The notes beneath the pieces were generated by a model. The model was not told where the DNA came from. It searched no databases and saw only the letters and a program-made list of their open reading frames with translations. Positions 26,598 to 35,129 of a DNA stretch of 46,062 nt are shown here, in pieces. Source of the stretch: Hondaea fermentalgiana (lineage: Eukaryota > Sar > Bigyra > Thraustochytrida > Thraustochytriidae); contig NPFB01000008.1 in the NCBI GenBank assembly GCA_014084085.1, forward strand, positions 340,853-386,914. Reading direction: 5' to 3'. Each line of letters starts with the position of its first letter. Positions within the stretch are counted from its first letter, which is position 1. Both the position numbers and the translations under genes were made by a program.

Positions 26598-29357
26598 TCA
26601 TTCATTCGTCCTTTTAATCGGAACCTTGCTCGTTTTGCCGGCGTCATCGCTCTCACCATCAACGTCAGCCTCCTCGTCGCCCTTGCCATCGCTGAAATGA
26701 TCGTCGTCGCCACCCAGTACATTGTACAGATTGTCTTCTTCGGCGGCGTCGTCGTCGTCGTCTTCGGCCCCGGCTTCGGGAATGGGGCCAAAGAGGTCCA
26801 GAAGATACTTGAGCGCCTCGCCCGATCCATCTTCCGCCGCAAGATCCGTGCGAAGGCCGCGATCCATGGTGTCTGTCTCTGCGTCATATGCAGCAAGCAG
26901 AGCCTTGACGGTACTTTGAGCCAGAACGAGACGTTCCGCGATGGCGAATTGATGAAATGCGGCATTTTGCCGCGCACGCCAGCGTTTATAATGTCCGATC
27001 AGGTCTTCGAGGTCGTCCATCGCGGCAGAGAGCACAGCCATGCGACCCATACGAGGATCGACCCCCAAGGACGCGCAAACCTTTCGGATGAGGCATTGCA
27101 TACTTCCATGATCCGTGTACAGCTCACCAATCGAATACTCTTCCGCGTGAATAAGATGAAAGTGGTGCATAATGCGATCGCGGACCTGAATCATGGCAGC
27201 CGCTTCGGGAAAAAGTGCTGCGCCCGTTCGTGGGTGAACGAGCCGACGTAGGAACTCAGCCACAAATCGTGGGTCCGCAAATCGCGGCTCGTATCTGAAA
27301 AAGTGCTGCACCACGTCGCTCGCGGACCACAGCTGACTGGCGACGACATCGCTCACGTCTTGACGTCGAGCAAAGGAGCAAAAGAGCTCAAGATGGCCTC
27401 CCACGGGGTCGTAGGCGGCCTCATCAAACATGGCCACCTTTGAATTCTGCAGACCTGTCGTTTTGAGCGTGTCCCAATCAACGTGTAGTCGCTTGCCATG
27501 TGCTTTGATCAGTAACGCACTTTCTACAACGTGCGCAACAACGAGATTTTGAGCTTTATCCAGTGCCCTCGTTTCCATGTAGCGCGTGGCAGCTTCCATG
27601 AGTGCTTGCCGAAGCGTCAATAGTGTCACGTCGATCATGCGGTGGACGAGATCCACATGGGTCACCCCGAGTGGATCGACGGTAAAGGAGGCGCGAACGC
27701 CCAGGCAAGGGCGTGTCCCTAGATTTTGAAATTCGTAGCGCGTTACACGGACGGTGCCGAATTCCAATGCCTCATTAGGACACCAACGCGAAGATGCGTC
27801 CCCATCTTCCGTGCTCGCTCGAGACCGTGTTCGACTTCGCCCAGAGGTGGCACTAACTTCACTGCGCGTTTCTGTATCATTGTCGTCGTCAGCATTCCCA
27901 TCCTCGTCGACGCTCGCGCTCGATTCGGGGTCGGGTGCGCCAAATCGTGTCCATAAGGAATAAAGCGCAAAGCGAACTTCGCGAGGGTCGGCTTCAGCAA
28001 CGTTCGCAGGATGTGGCGCAGCAAGAATTGCAGGCGGTGCGATGCTTGAGTGGGGCGCTCCTTGAACGGGGTTGTTCTCGGCTTTTTCACGCAAACGATC
28101 ACCCTTTGCATCAGTTCTTGCGACACTCTCCGTGTCCTCGTCTGCAAGCTCATCTTCCTCGTCGAGGTGCTCGAGACGAGACGAAAGACTTCGAAGCGCA
28201 TCGACCGCAGAAGGAGTATCCTCGGCGCTACGCGGGACTGAGATCATCTTGAGAAAGAGCAAGCGAATGCTATCTGCAGCACGGAGATGAGTGCAGCTCA
28301 CATCTAACATGGACCGACACAGTCCATGCAGCCAATCTTTGTCATGGGCATAGAGCTGGTCAGCGGTGCGGTCCGGTGCATGCATAGCCTTGAGTTTATG
28401 TATTTTCGCTTCTAAACTTGCTGTCCAACTTGCAACGGCGGTGAAAAAGGCTGTGCTTACTTGCAACTCCCGCTCCTTGATTGCCGCAAAGTCGCTTGCA
28501 GCGTCACCGGGGGCAGGCGAGACGGTGCGCGGCACCACCGCGTTTCGATGCGAGAAGAAATTGGCACAATTGCCCAAGAGCTGTGCGGAACGAACCACGT
28601 TTTCGGGGTAGTAGGTGCCTGTGCCACGTTTGCGATGAAACGTCCATACGCCGCGTCGCGTTGTGTTCACGCGTACAACATGATTGAGCAGGGCACGAAA
28701 GTCGAGCGATCGCACGTTGAAAAAAGCGTCGAGACCCTCAAGACGAAGTACACCATCGGCATCGCTCCGCACGCGCAGCTCGATTTCCGGATAGCGGATA
28801 CGTTTTGCTCGTCGAGGCTGATTGCCGGGCTGTTTGGCGGGTTTTCCTCGGAATCTGAGTGTACTGAGCCCCAAATTACTGAAAAGGTGGGCCTGCCAGG
28901 CGGAATGTACGAGCGTGTAGAGCAAGTGCCAGTGCAGACCAAGCGCAAGCTCGTCCATGGCTTTGCGGACAAGATCTGCAGTTCTCACAAGAAGAACGTC
29001 ATCAGGAAGCCCGAGCACGGTGCGCAGGTTTGCCGCGCGCGGGACGAGCGGTGGATTCTGCCTCTTCAATTCTCTGATCAGGTCGTCAGCAAACGTTGCC
29101 GCGTCGACCGTCCGTCGCGGGCCCGTTGCGTTGTGGTCTTCTTGCGAGTCTGGTGCCTCGGAGCTCGTGGCATCGTCGCCGTCCTCATTCTTGGCCTTGA
29201 GCCCTTTAGCGTCGGTACCTTGGGTCGAAAGAGCGTGGACGCCGCTGTTGCTGTCGTCGACGTAAGCAGAGCCCCCAGCTGCAGCTTCAGAGCCCTCGTC
29301 GCTATCCGCCGATGCCTCACCGAGGCCCAAAGCGTCGGCCTCGAGGTCAGCCGACAT
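26598..29357 (-). CDS. Unrecognised 919-residue protein with acidic ends
   Basis: I do not recognise the family. The frame is uninterrupted from an ATG at 29357. The first 80 or so residues are acidic and Gly/Ala-rich. A structured region follows (about 85-390) with segments such as FHRKRGTGTYYPENV and LLYTLVHSAWQAHLF. An Asp/Glu/Ser-rich linker covers about 395-555. A second structured region (about 560-850) is rich in helix-forming and aromatic residues, including VRDRIMHHFHLIH and HYKRWRARQNAAFHQF. The last 60 residues are again acidic and finish KVPIKRTNE. No signal peptide, membrane helix or known catalytic motif is visible. Use of C/G-ending codons and the length of the frame make it a real gene. 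It is head to head with the MYB gene across 1.6 kb and tail to tail with the RING gene, 107 bases apart. Confidence 0.82.
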   Translation of the reverse strand: MSADLEADALGLGEASADSDEGSEAAAGGSAYVDDSNSGVHALSTQGTDAKGLKAKNEDGDDATSSEAPDSQEDHNATGPRRTVDAATFADDLIRELKRQNPPLVPRAANLRTVLGLPDDVLLVRTADLVRKAMDELALGLHWHLLYTLVHSAWQAHLFSNLGLSTLRFRGKPAKQPGNQPRRAKRIRYPEIELRVRSDADGVLRLEGLDAFFNVRSLDFRALLNHVVRVNTTRRGVWTFHRKRGTGTYYPENVVRSAQLLGNCANFFSHRNAVVPRTVSPAPGDAASDFAAIKERELQVSTAFFTAVASWTASLEAKIHKLKAMHAPDRTADQLYAHDKDWLHGLCRSMLDVSCTHLRAADSIRLLFLKMISVPRSAEDTPSAVDALRSLSSRLEHLDEEDELADEDTESVARTDAKGDRLREKAENNPVQGAPHSSIAPPAILAAPHPANVAEADPREVRFALYSLWTRFGAPDPESSASVDEDGNADDDNDTETRSEVSATSGRSRTRSRASTEDGDASSRWCPNEALEFGTVRVTRYEFQNLGTRPCLGVRASFTVDPLGVTHVDLVHRMIDVTLLTLRQALMEAATRYMETRALDKAQNLVVAHVVESALLIKAHGKRLHVDWDTLKTTGLQNSKVAMFDEAAYDPVGGHLELFCSFARRQDVSDVVASQLWSASDVVQHFFRYEPRFADPRFVAEFLRRLVHPRTGAALFPEAAAMIQVRDRIMHHFHLIHAEEYSIGELYTDHGSMQCLIRKVCASLGVDPRMGRMAVLSAAMDDLEDLIGHYKRWRARQNAAFHQFAIAERLVLAQSTVKALLAAYDAETDTMDRGLRTDLAAEDGSGEALKYLLDLFGPIPEAGAEDDDDDAAEEDNLYNVLGGDDDHFSDGKGDEEADVDGESDDAGKTSKVPIKRTNE

Positions 29358-29968
29358 CTTCTCGACTTTGATCTAAATAGGGAGGGACGTTCGCACGTCA
29401 CGGTGCGTGTGCAACACACACCCTCTATCAAAAACAAAAACAAGCTTTTGCGCCCTGCGTTGGAGACGAAAAATATCTTGCCTTGAGCCCCTGCTGGAGC
29501 CAAGGCAGGTGCCAGCTGACAACCACGAGAAGGCGCTGCTGGCCTCCATCTTTGGCATGGTCACCCACCATGCATGTATAGACTTCCTTGACAAAATGAA
29601 CCATGATGAGCGTGTGCGACAGACTCACTGACTTACGTGAAAGACTCGTACTCGATCAGCGTGTGACTTGAAAGGCGGCGGACTTGGCTGGCGGGCCGGA
29701 GCTAAGACGCACGGCCCCCGGTTTTTTGGTTGCAATCCGCTGATTTGTGGTGGTATAGACCGGCCAAAGGTCTTTGTGGAGAAACAAATCTCAAAGCCGA
29801 ACCGCAAGGAACCTATACCTCGTGGACTGCATAAAGCACGATCCATACTTGAACAGCACAGATTTCTTTTCGTCTTCTTTGCACGCAGCTCCGCTCTGCC
29901 AGCTCTGATCTTCATACCTTCATTCTCAGCTCCCACTGCGCCCCCAACAGCCAAGATTAAAAATTTAC

Positions 29969-30027
29969 CACAACAACAACGATAGGCCTGCAACAACAAC
30001 AACAACAACAACAACTACAACAACAAA
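29969..30027. repeat. CAA trinucleotide repeat
   Basis: Interrupted run of CAA units, visible directly. Confidence 0.9.
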
Positions 30028-30149
30028 ACAGGCAAATAAGAAACCAAAGCGTCCATCACGATCCGTGGTGGCGTGCGCTGCCCAGATACTACTGCGTATA
30101 GATCCTCGCGCGAAGCGGCTTGTTCTACAAAGCACCCACCAATGGCCAG

Positions 30150-30230
30150 CCAAACAAACAAACGAGTAAACAAACAAACAAACAAACAGCCAAACAAACA
30201 AAAGCAAACAACCAGCAAGCAAGCAAACAA
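30150..30230. repeat. CAAA tetranucleotide repeat
   Basis: Imperfect AAAC/CAAA array interspersed with CAGC. It is the complement type of the array at 21502-21620. Confidence 0.9.
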
Positions 30231-30280
30231 GCAGCCAGGGGCACCTCAGAGAGGGTGCACACCCCTGTTTTTTCTTTTCG

Positions 30281-30388
30281 TTCATTCCTTCACTCACTCA
30301 TTCCTTCATTCCTTCATTCCTTCATTCCTTATTCCTTCATTCCTTCATTCATTCCTTCATTCCTTCATTCCTTCATTCTTTCTTTCCC
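30281..30388. repeat. ATTCCTTC-type repeat
   Basis: About 100 bases of tandem TTCATTCC units with a few deletions. Confidence 0.92.
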
Positions 30389-30942
30389 TTGCGACTGACT
30401 TTTCCGTGTCCCTCGCGCCGGTCCCAGGCAGAGAGAGCAGCCAGACGGGCTTCGAGGACGCAGCGCGGCGGTCGCGCGCAGGCGGGAGCGCAGCCGCGGC
30501 CTCGCGCGCGCCGGCCGCGAGAAGCTACGCGCGTCTGCCCGCACGCCTGCCCGTGCGTCCGTCTGTCTGCCTGGCGCGGCGCCTCGCCTCGCCTCGCTCG
30601 CTCGCAGCGGATCGCATCGGCGGAGCGGAGCGGCATCGCATCGCCTCGCGCGCGACGTTGGCGAAATTGCGCCGCCCGATCCCAGCGCGGCCGGGACCGC
30701 GGCGCGCGCGCGGGCGCGCGGGAGGGAGCGGCGCGGCGCGCGGGGGCAGGAGCGACGCCAGCGCCGGCGCCGGAGCGAACGCGCCCGCGCGGGAGCCGCG
30801 CCGCGCGGAGAGCCGCCCGGCGTGGGTTCTCGGCGAGCGCGTGACCGACGGACCCCATAGTATCTCCCTTGTGTCGCTCGTCTCTGTGGAGAGAAGACCA
30901 AGAAGAACAGGGGGTACTACCGCGGAGCAGGCGAAAGTCAGC

Positions 30943-32049
30943 ATGGAGCACGAGGAACTCGCAACAACGACGACGACGACGTCGTCGTCGTCTTCATCGT
31001 CGACGTCGACGTCGACGTCGACGCCAACGTCCCAGGCGCAGGTGCTGCGCATCGCGCTGTCGATTATTGAAAAGGCGCCCCGCAAGCGTCACAGTATCGC
31101 CAGCTCGCCCAAGCAGCTCTGGACGATTCAAGAAGATACGCTTCTCCTGGAGGCCGTCAAGAAACACGGCCTAGAGGCCTGGCCTTCGGTAGCAGAGAAA
31201 CTCCCCGGGCGCGTCGCCAAGCAATGCCGTGATCGATACAGGAACCACCTCTGTCCCAAGGTGAAAAAGGGGTCCTGGACGGCGGAGGAGGACGCGATTC
31301 TTTTTCAGTATCAGAAACTCTATGGCAACTTGTGGGCCGAGATTGCCAAACACCTTCCCGGGCGCACCGACCTTAGCGTCAAGAATCGTTTCTACTCCAA
31401 GGCGCGCAAGTATGATCGCCACCTCAAGCGTCTAGCTCGGGAGTCACCCGTTATTCGTGCCGCAAAGCAAACCCCACAGTCACAGCCACCAAGCCCCCAG
31501 ATGCCAGCGTCCACGATGCGCTCGCCCGAGTTTGCTGCCTGCAACCTTACTGATCGTGCGAACAAGAAGCGCAAAATTGAGCCTTCCGCAAAGATGGCCA
31601 TTCTTTCTGCGCTGCAACATGCCTCTTCCGTCGTGCCCAAACGTGAACCTACGCAAACAGCACCGACCTCGTCTATGCTGCTCGGCACTTCGGCCCCTTC
31701 TCCCCTGACGCCGGCGCCGCACGCGTCACCGACGTCTATCTTCCCTTCCATGGCCCTTCCGGATCTCTTGCAGATACATCAGATGCGCGAACGTCAGCTA
31801 CGCTGGCAGCACATGCAGCACATGCAACGTTACCGACACTTGCAACAAACGCAAGAGTCCATTGTTCTTTCCACATCTGCATCATTGTTTCCCGCACTGC
31901 GGTGCGCCGCAAAGCAACCTATATCCGTGCCTGTACATGGCAATACGAACAACGGTGCCATCATATCTCGTCCTGAGGACGGCGCACTTTTGCTCATGCA
32001 ACTTTCGCGTTCGGACAATGCTTCTTCAACTTGCGATGCGAGCACATAG
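30943..32049 (+). CDS. R2R3 MYB transcription factor
   Basis: DNA-binding regulator of 368 residues. After a Thr/Ser homopolymer front (residues 8-30) come two MYB repeats. R2 (about 58-108) has W60 and W80 with Tyr99 at the third aromatic position and the CRDRYRNHL recognition helix. R3 (about 109-158) has W112 and W131 with Phe150 and the VKNRFYSKAR helix. The order and the KKGSWTAEEDAI junction are typical of animal- and protist-type two- or three-repeat MYBs, here without R1. The remainder is Pro/Ser/Gln/His-rich and probably disordered, with a basic KKRK stretch suiting nuclear import. I start at 30943 (MEHEEL). The upstream open frame is repeat and leader sequence. Target genes are unknown. 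Confidence 0.92.
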   Translation: MEHEELATTTTTTSSSSSSSTSTSTSTPTSQAQVLRIALSIIEKAPRKRHSIASSPKQLWTIQEDTLLLEAVKKHGLEAWPSVAEKLPGRVAKQCRDRYRNHLCPKVKKGSWTAEEDAILFQYQKLYGNLWAEIAKHLPGRTDLSVKNRFYSKARKYDRHLKRLARESPVIRAAKQTPQSQPPSPQMPASTMRSPEFAACNLTDRANKKRKIEPSAKMAILSALQHASSVVPKREPTQTAPTSSMLLGTSAPSPLTPAPHASPTSIFPSMALPDLLQIHQMRERQLRWQHMQHMQRYRHLQQTQESIVLSTSASLFPALRCAAKQPISVPVHGNTNNGAIISRPEDGALLLMQLSRSDNASSTCDAST

Positions 32050-32451
32050 ATATCCACGTGCGCACGCGCACACATTCCCACACAGACAAGGACGTCTCGT
32101 CTCGTGCCTTTTCTCTGTGTGCTCGTGTCTTTTCTTTTTTCTGTTCAAATTGAGGGGTGGACAACTCTTTTTCTTTTCGCACGAACTGATTTTTTCCAAA
32201 AGATCAGAATGCTCTCCATGCCCCATGACCACGATGATGCATAACCGTTTCTTTTCGTTGTATACGTTTTCCTTTTTTCCCAAAGTTATTTGTTCCTTTT
32301 CTTTTCTTTCTTTCGTTCGTTTCTCGTTTACTGCTCTGATTTGCTTGGCTGCACCTGTTGTCGATCTTGCTTGCTGCTGGTGCCACTGCTCTTGCTGGAG
32401 GTCGGCATGTCATAAATCGCCACAGTCTACCACTACCTGCAAGTCTTTCTT
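32050..32451. other. Spacer between MYB and LRRC9-like genes
   Basis: Pyrimidine-rich sequence with many T/C tracts, consistent with a 3' untranslated region followed by a promoter. I see no gene. Confidence 0.45.
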
Positions 32452-34979
32452 ATGCTGTACGATTTTGACAAATTCTTTGCCATGACGAGCGCGGTCTGCA
32501 GCGTCACGTGTATTGCCGCGCCAATGCGATCCATGTGCGTTCTCGACCCAAATCATCCCGTCCTATCCCCATGCGCCCCAACACGTCGCAGTGCTCCTAG
32601 CTCTCCTTCATCTTCCTTGCCGTTACAATCGGAGTCCCCTGTAGTAAACATTGTAAGTAGGTGGTTAGTAGTATACTGATATCATCGCGACAGCCCAAAA
32701 GCGCTCACCCGTGGCGTTGCCAGGCCGAGGAAGCCGCCTCGGACCCCTCATTGCACCAGCACGTCGCGCGTGTAGCCCGCGCGGCCGAGGCAGCTTTCGC
32801 AGAGGCTCTTGGCGGCGTGCGTGGACTGCCTTGCTCTGCCATCCTGCAGATGGCAGACGTCGAGATCGCCGCGACAGCGGCCAACTTTGTGGAGGAGGCC
32901 TGCGGCGCCGACGAAGACCCCAGCAGGCTGCAGCAACTCGAGGTGATCTTCACCGACACCTCGGCCTCACAGCACTTTGAAGAGCTCAAGAATGTCCAAA
33001 AAATCACGCTCATTGACACTCGGTTAGAGCGCGTACCCAATTTGCGATGCCTTGGAGCCACGCTCCGGTCACTGACTCTATCGAAACAACCAGGCGTTCG
33101 CAAACTCGAGCATCTTGATGCCTTGCCGAATTTAACAGAGCTTTCCGTCACGCGATGCGGGATTTCTAAAATCGAAAATCTCGAACGCTGCCCACGACTG
33201 CGACGCCTGTGGCTCGCGGAAAATCGCATTGAACGCCTCGAGAATCTCGAAAATCTCACCGACCTCCGCGAGCTCTGCGTACAAGGAAACCTAATTCGCG
33301 AACTCGGTGGTCTCGCAGGAAACATGTACCTCCGTGTTCTCGATCTCTCGCGGAATCGGGTTTCAAGGCTCAAAGAACTTGAGAGACTGTCGGTATTACC
33401 ACAGCTTCGGAATCTGAAAATGCAAAGCGCGCTCTTTGGAGCCTGCCCCGTTGTGTACCAGGAGAATTATCGATCCTTTGCCATCTGTGTCCTCAAGACG
33501 CTTCACGAGCTTGACGACGAGCATGTCGAAGACAATGACCGAGCACGCGCCGAGGACACCTTTTTACAACGTCAGCTTGACTTCCACGACAAAGTTGACG
33601 AACTACAGCGCCAGCACAAAGACGAGTTGCGCACAATTGAGCTTGCTAGGCTCAAAAGCGTCAGGGAAGCCGAGGACCTGAAAGCGCAGCTTCTCGGGCA
33701 ATTCGCTAAACTGCAAGAGGTCGTCACCAAAGGCCGAGAGAAAGTTCACGCCGAGCGCATGCGCCAGCTACGGCTCAGGGATCAGAACTTTGAACATCTC
33801 AAGAGCGAACTGCTTAAGGCCAGAAAACAGCACCGTGAGCTGCTCGAGGCTCTCATCGAAGAGGAGAGAGCTACGATTGAGCAAGAGGAAAAGGCGTTTG
33901 CGCAACTCTCGCGCCGGGCGCGTCTCGAGCTACACGAGTCGGTTGCAATGGCTGAAGTCATGCAAGGCGTCACTGACGATTCCGGGGCTGTCGTCAAACG
34001 GGTCGCTGTTCAAATGCTGTACGGCGACGCCACGAGCATGCCTGCATCAACGAGCGTTCCACCTGAACTCAATGCTCTTGCTGCTACCATCGCAGAGGCG
34101 CAACAGAACGAAGAATCTCCAGGGCAAACTCGCGAACTTGACGAAAGGAGCGAGAGTGACACGGATGAGATTACAGGCAGCAAAGCTGACACGAGTCAAT
34201 CGATGTTAGTGCGTTTGCGAATCTACAGGGCTGTCAAGATTTTCAACGCTACACTGTGGCGTGAGCTCTGGGCACGCAAGGATCCGGCCACGGCATCCAT
34301 CGTATATGTTGGTGTTCCCGATCTCCTTACGCTTAAAAGAGCTCTAACCCACGGCCTGGGCGCCTTGGGGTCGCACATTTACTTTTCTCCCAACCCTCGG
34401 GTCGCGGCGCGACAGACTGGCGTTGCTGCTGAGATGACGGGCTTATATCGCGTGCTGCAGTGCGCATTTTACCACGAGCAAGATCTAGAAAATCTTCCAG
34501 AATCTTCACCTCTCGACACGTCTTCGGACGCGCTGGAGCTCGCCGACCATCAGCCAGTCGTTCGCGCCTCAGCGTCGCTGTTCGTGGCGAGTCGCCAATG
34601 TGCAGACCTCTTTGCACCCCGTGTCTACCTCGTTCTGTCGAGCATCAAGCGGGCCGACGAGCAAGAGCCTGTGTCCACGCTCGCACGCGACCCAGGTCTC
34701 GAGAATCTCGTGCAAAGTATTCGCGCCAAGTTCACCAAAGCTGCCTTCGGTGTACCATCTTGGGTCGAAGAAAAGCTCGCCAAGATTGAGCAAAGGACGC
34801 AAACTATTCTTACGCAATACGACGATCGCGTTTTCAACCAGCTTGACCCAGACACGGCTTTACAGATTGAAGCCATTGACGAGCGTGCAGCGGACTTGCA
34901 CCAGCAAGTCATCAACGTCAGGGCTGACATTGACTTGCAAAAGCATAAGCAGGAACGCATCCTGCAATCATCTGTGTGA
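32452..34979 (+). CDS. LRRC9-like leucine-rich-repeat, coiled-coil protein, two exons
   Basis: Model: exon 1 32452..32652, intron 32653..32723 (71 nt, GTAAGT donor, TTGCCAG acceptor), exon 2 32724..34979, giving 818 residues. Both sides of the junction are phase 0. About five SDS22-type leucine-rich repeats (near residues 160-305, e.g. LRRLWLAENRIERLENLENL) end in an LRR cap with LHELDDEHV. A long charged coiled coil (about 335-470) follows, then an acidic linker, and then a globular region (about 575-720). That region resembles the centre of animal LRRC9, which has one such LRR-coil-globule block before further repeats. LRRC9 is linked to cilia, which fits the IFT dynein in this window. This protein stops after a final helix. 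Alternative starts are 32482, or 32850 (MADVEI, 709 residues) if exon 1 is untranslated. An AATAAA at 34979-34984 overlaps the stop codon. Confidence 0.72.
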
Positions 34980-34984
34980 ATAAA
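34979..34984 (+). promoter_or_regulatory. Possible polyadenylation signal overlapping the stop codon
   Basis: AATAAA shares its first base with the TGA stop of the LRRC9-like gene. Whether this lineage uses the hexamer is unknown. Confidence 0.3.
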
Positions 34985-35018
34985 ATTGCTTTTCTTTTGT
35001 GTGCTTGTGTCTGTGTGA

Positions 35019-35061
35019 TTTTTTTTTTGTTTTTTTGTTGTTTTTTTTGGGGGGGGGGGGG
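35019..35061. repeat. Poly-T followed by poly-G homopolymers
   Basis: Three T runs of 7-11 followed directly by 13 G, between two convergent genes. Confidence 0.85.
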
Positions 35062-35129
35062 CAAGGGTGAACCTGGGTTTGAATTGATTCCTGTTTGCCT
35101 TTGGCAACAAGAATGGAAATGCACCCACA

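Larger units (their letters stand above)
29358..30942. other. Divergent repeat-rich spacer upstream of the MYB gene
   Basis: About 1.6 kb holding three simple repeats (CAA, CAAA, TTCATTCC; listed separately) and then a very G+C-rich, CpG-dense block at about 30420-30840. A plus-strand frame is open across the second half, but it translates repeats and Arg/Ala/Pro-rich text, so I treat it as promoter and leader of the MYB gene. A short plus-strand frame at 29407-29631 is too weak to call. Confidence 0.5.

Noticed and set aside
29625..30014. Minus-strand frame starting with a leucine run
   Set aside because: The leucines come from the CAA repeat; the rest shows no conserved pattern.
30073..30942. 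Upstream extension of the MYB frame by 290 codons
   Set aside because: It translates microsatellites and a CpG-rich leader; nothing conserved precedes the Met at 30943.
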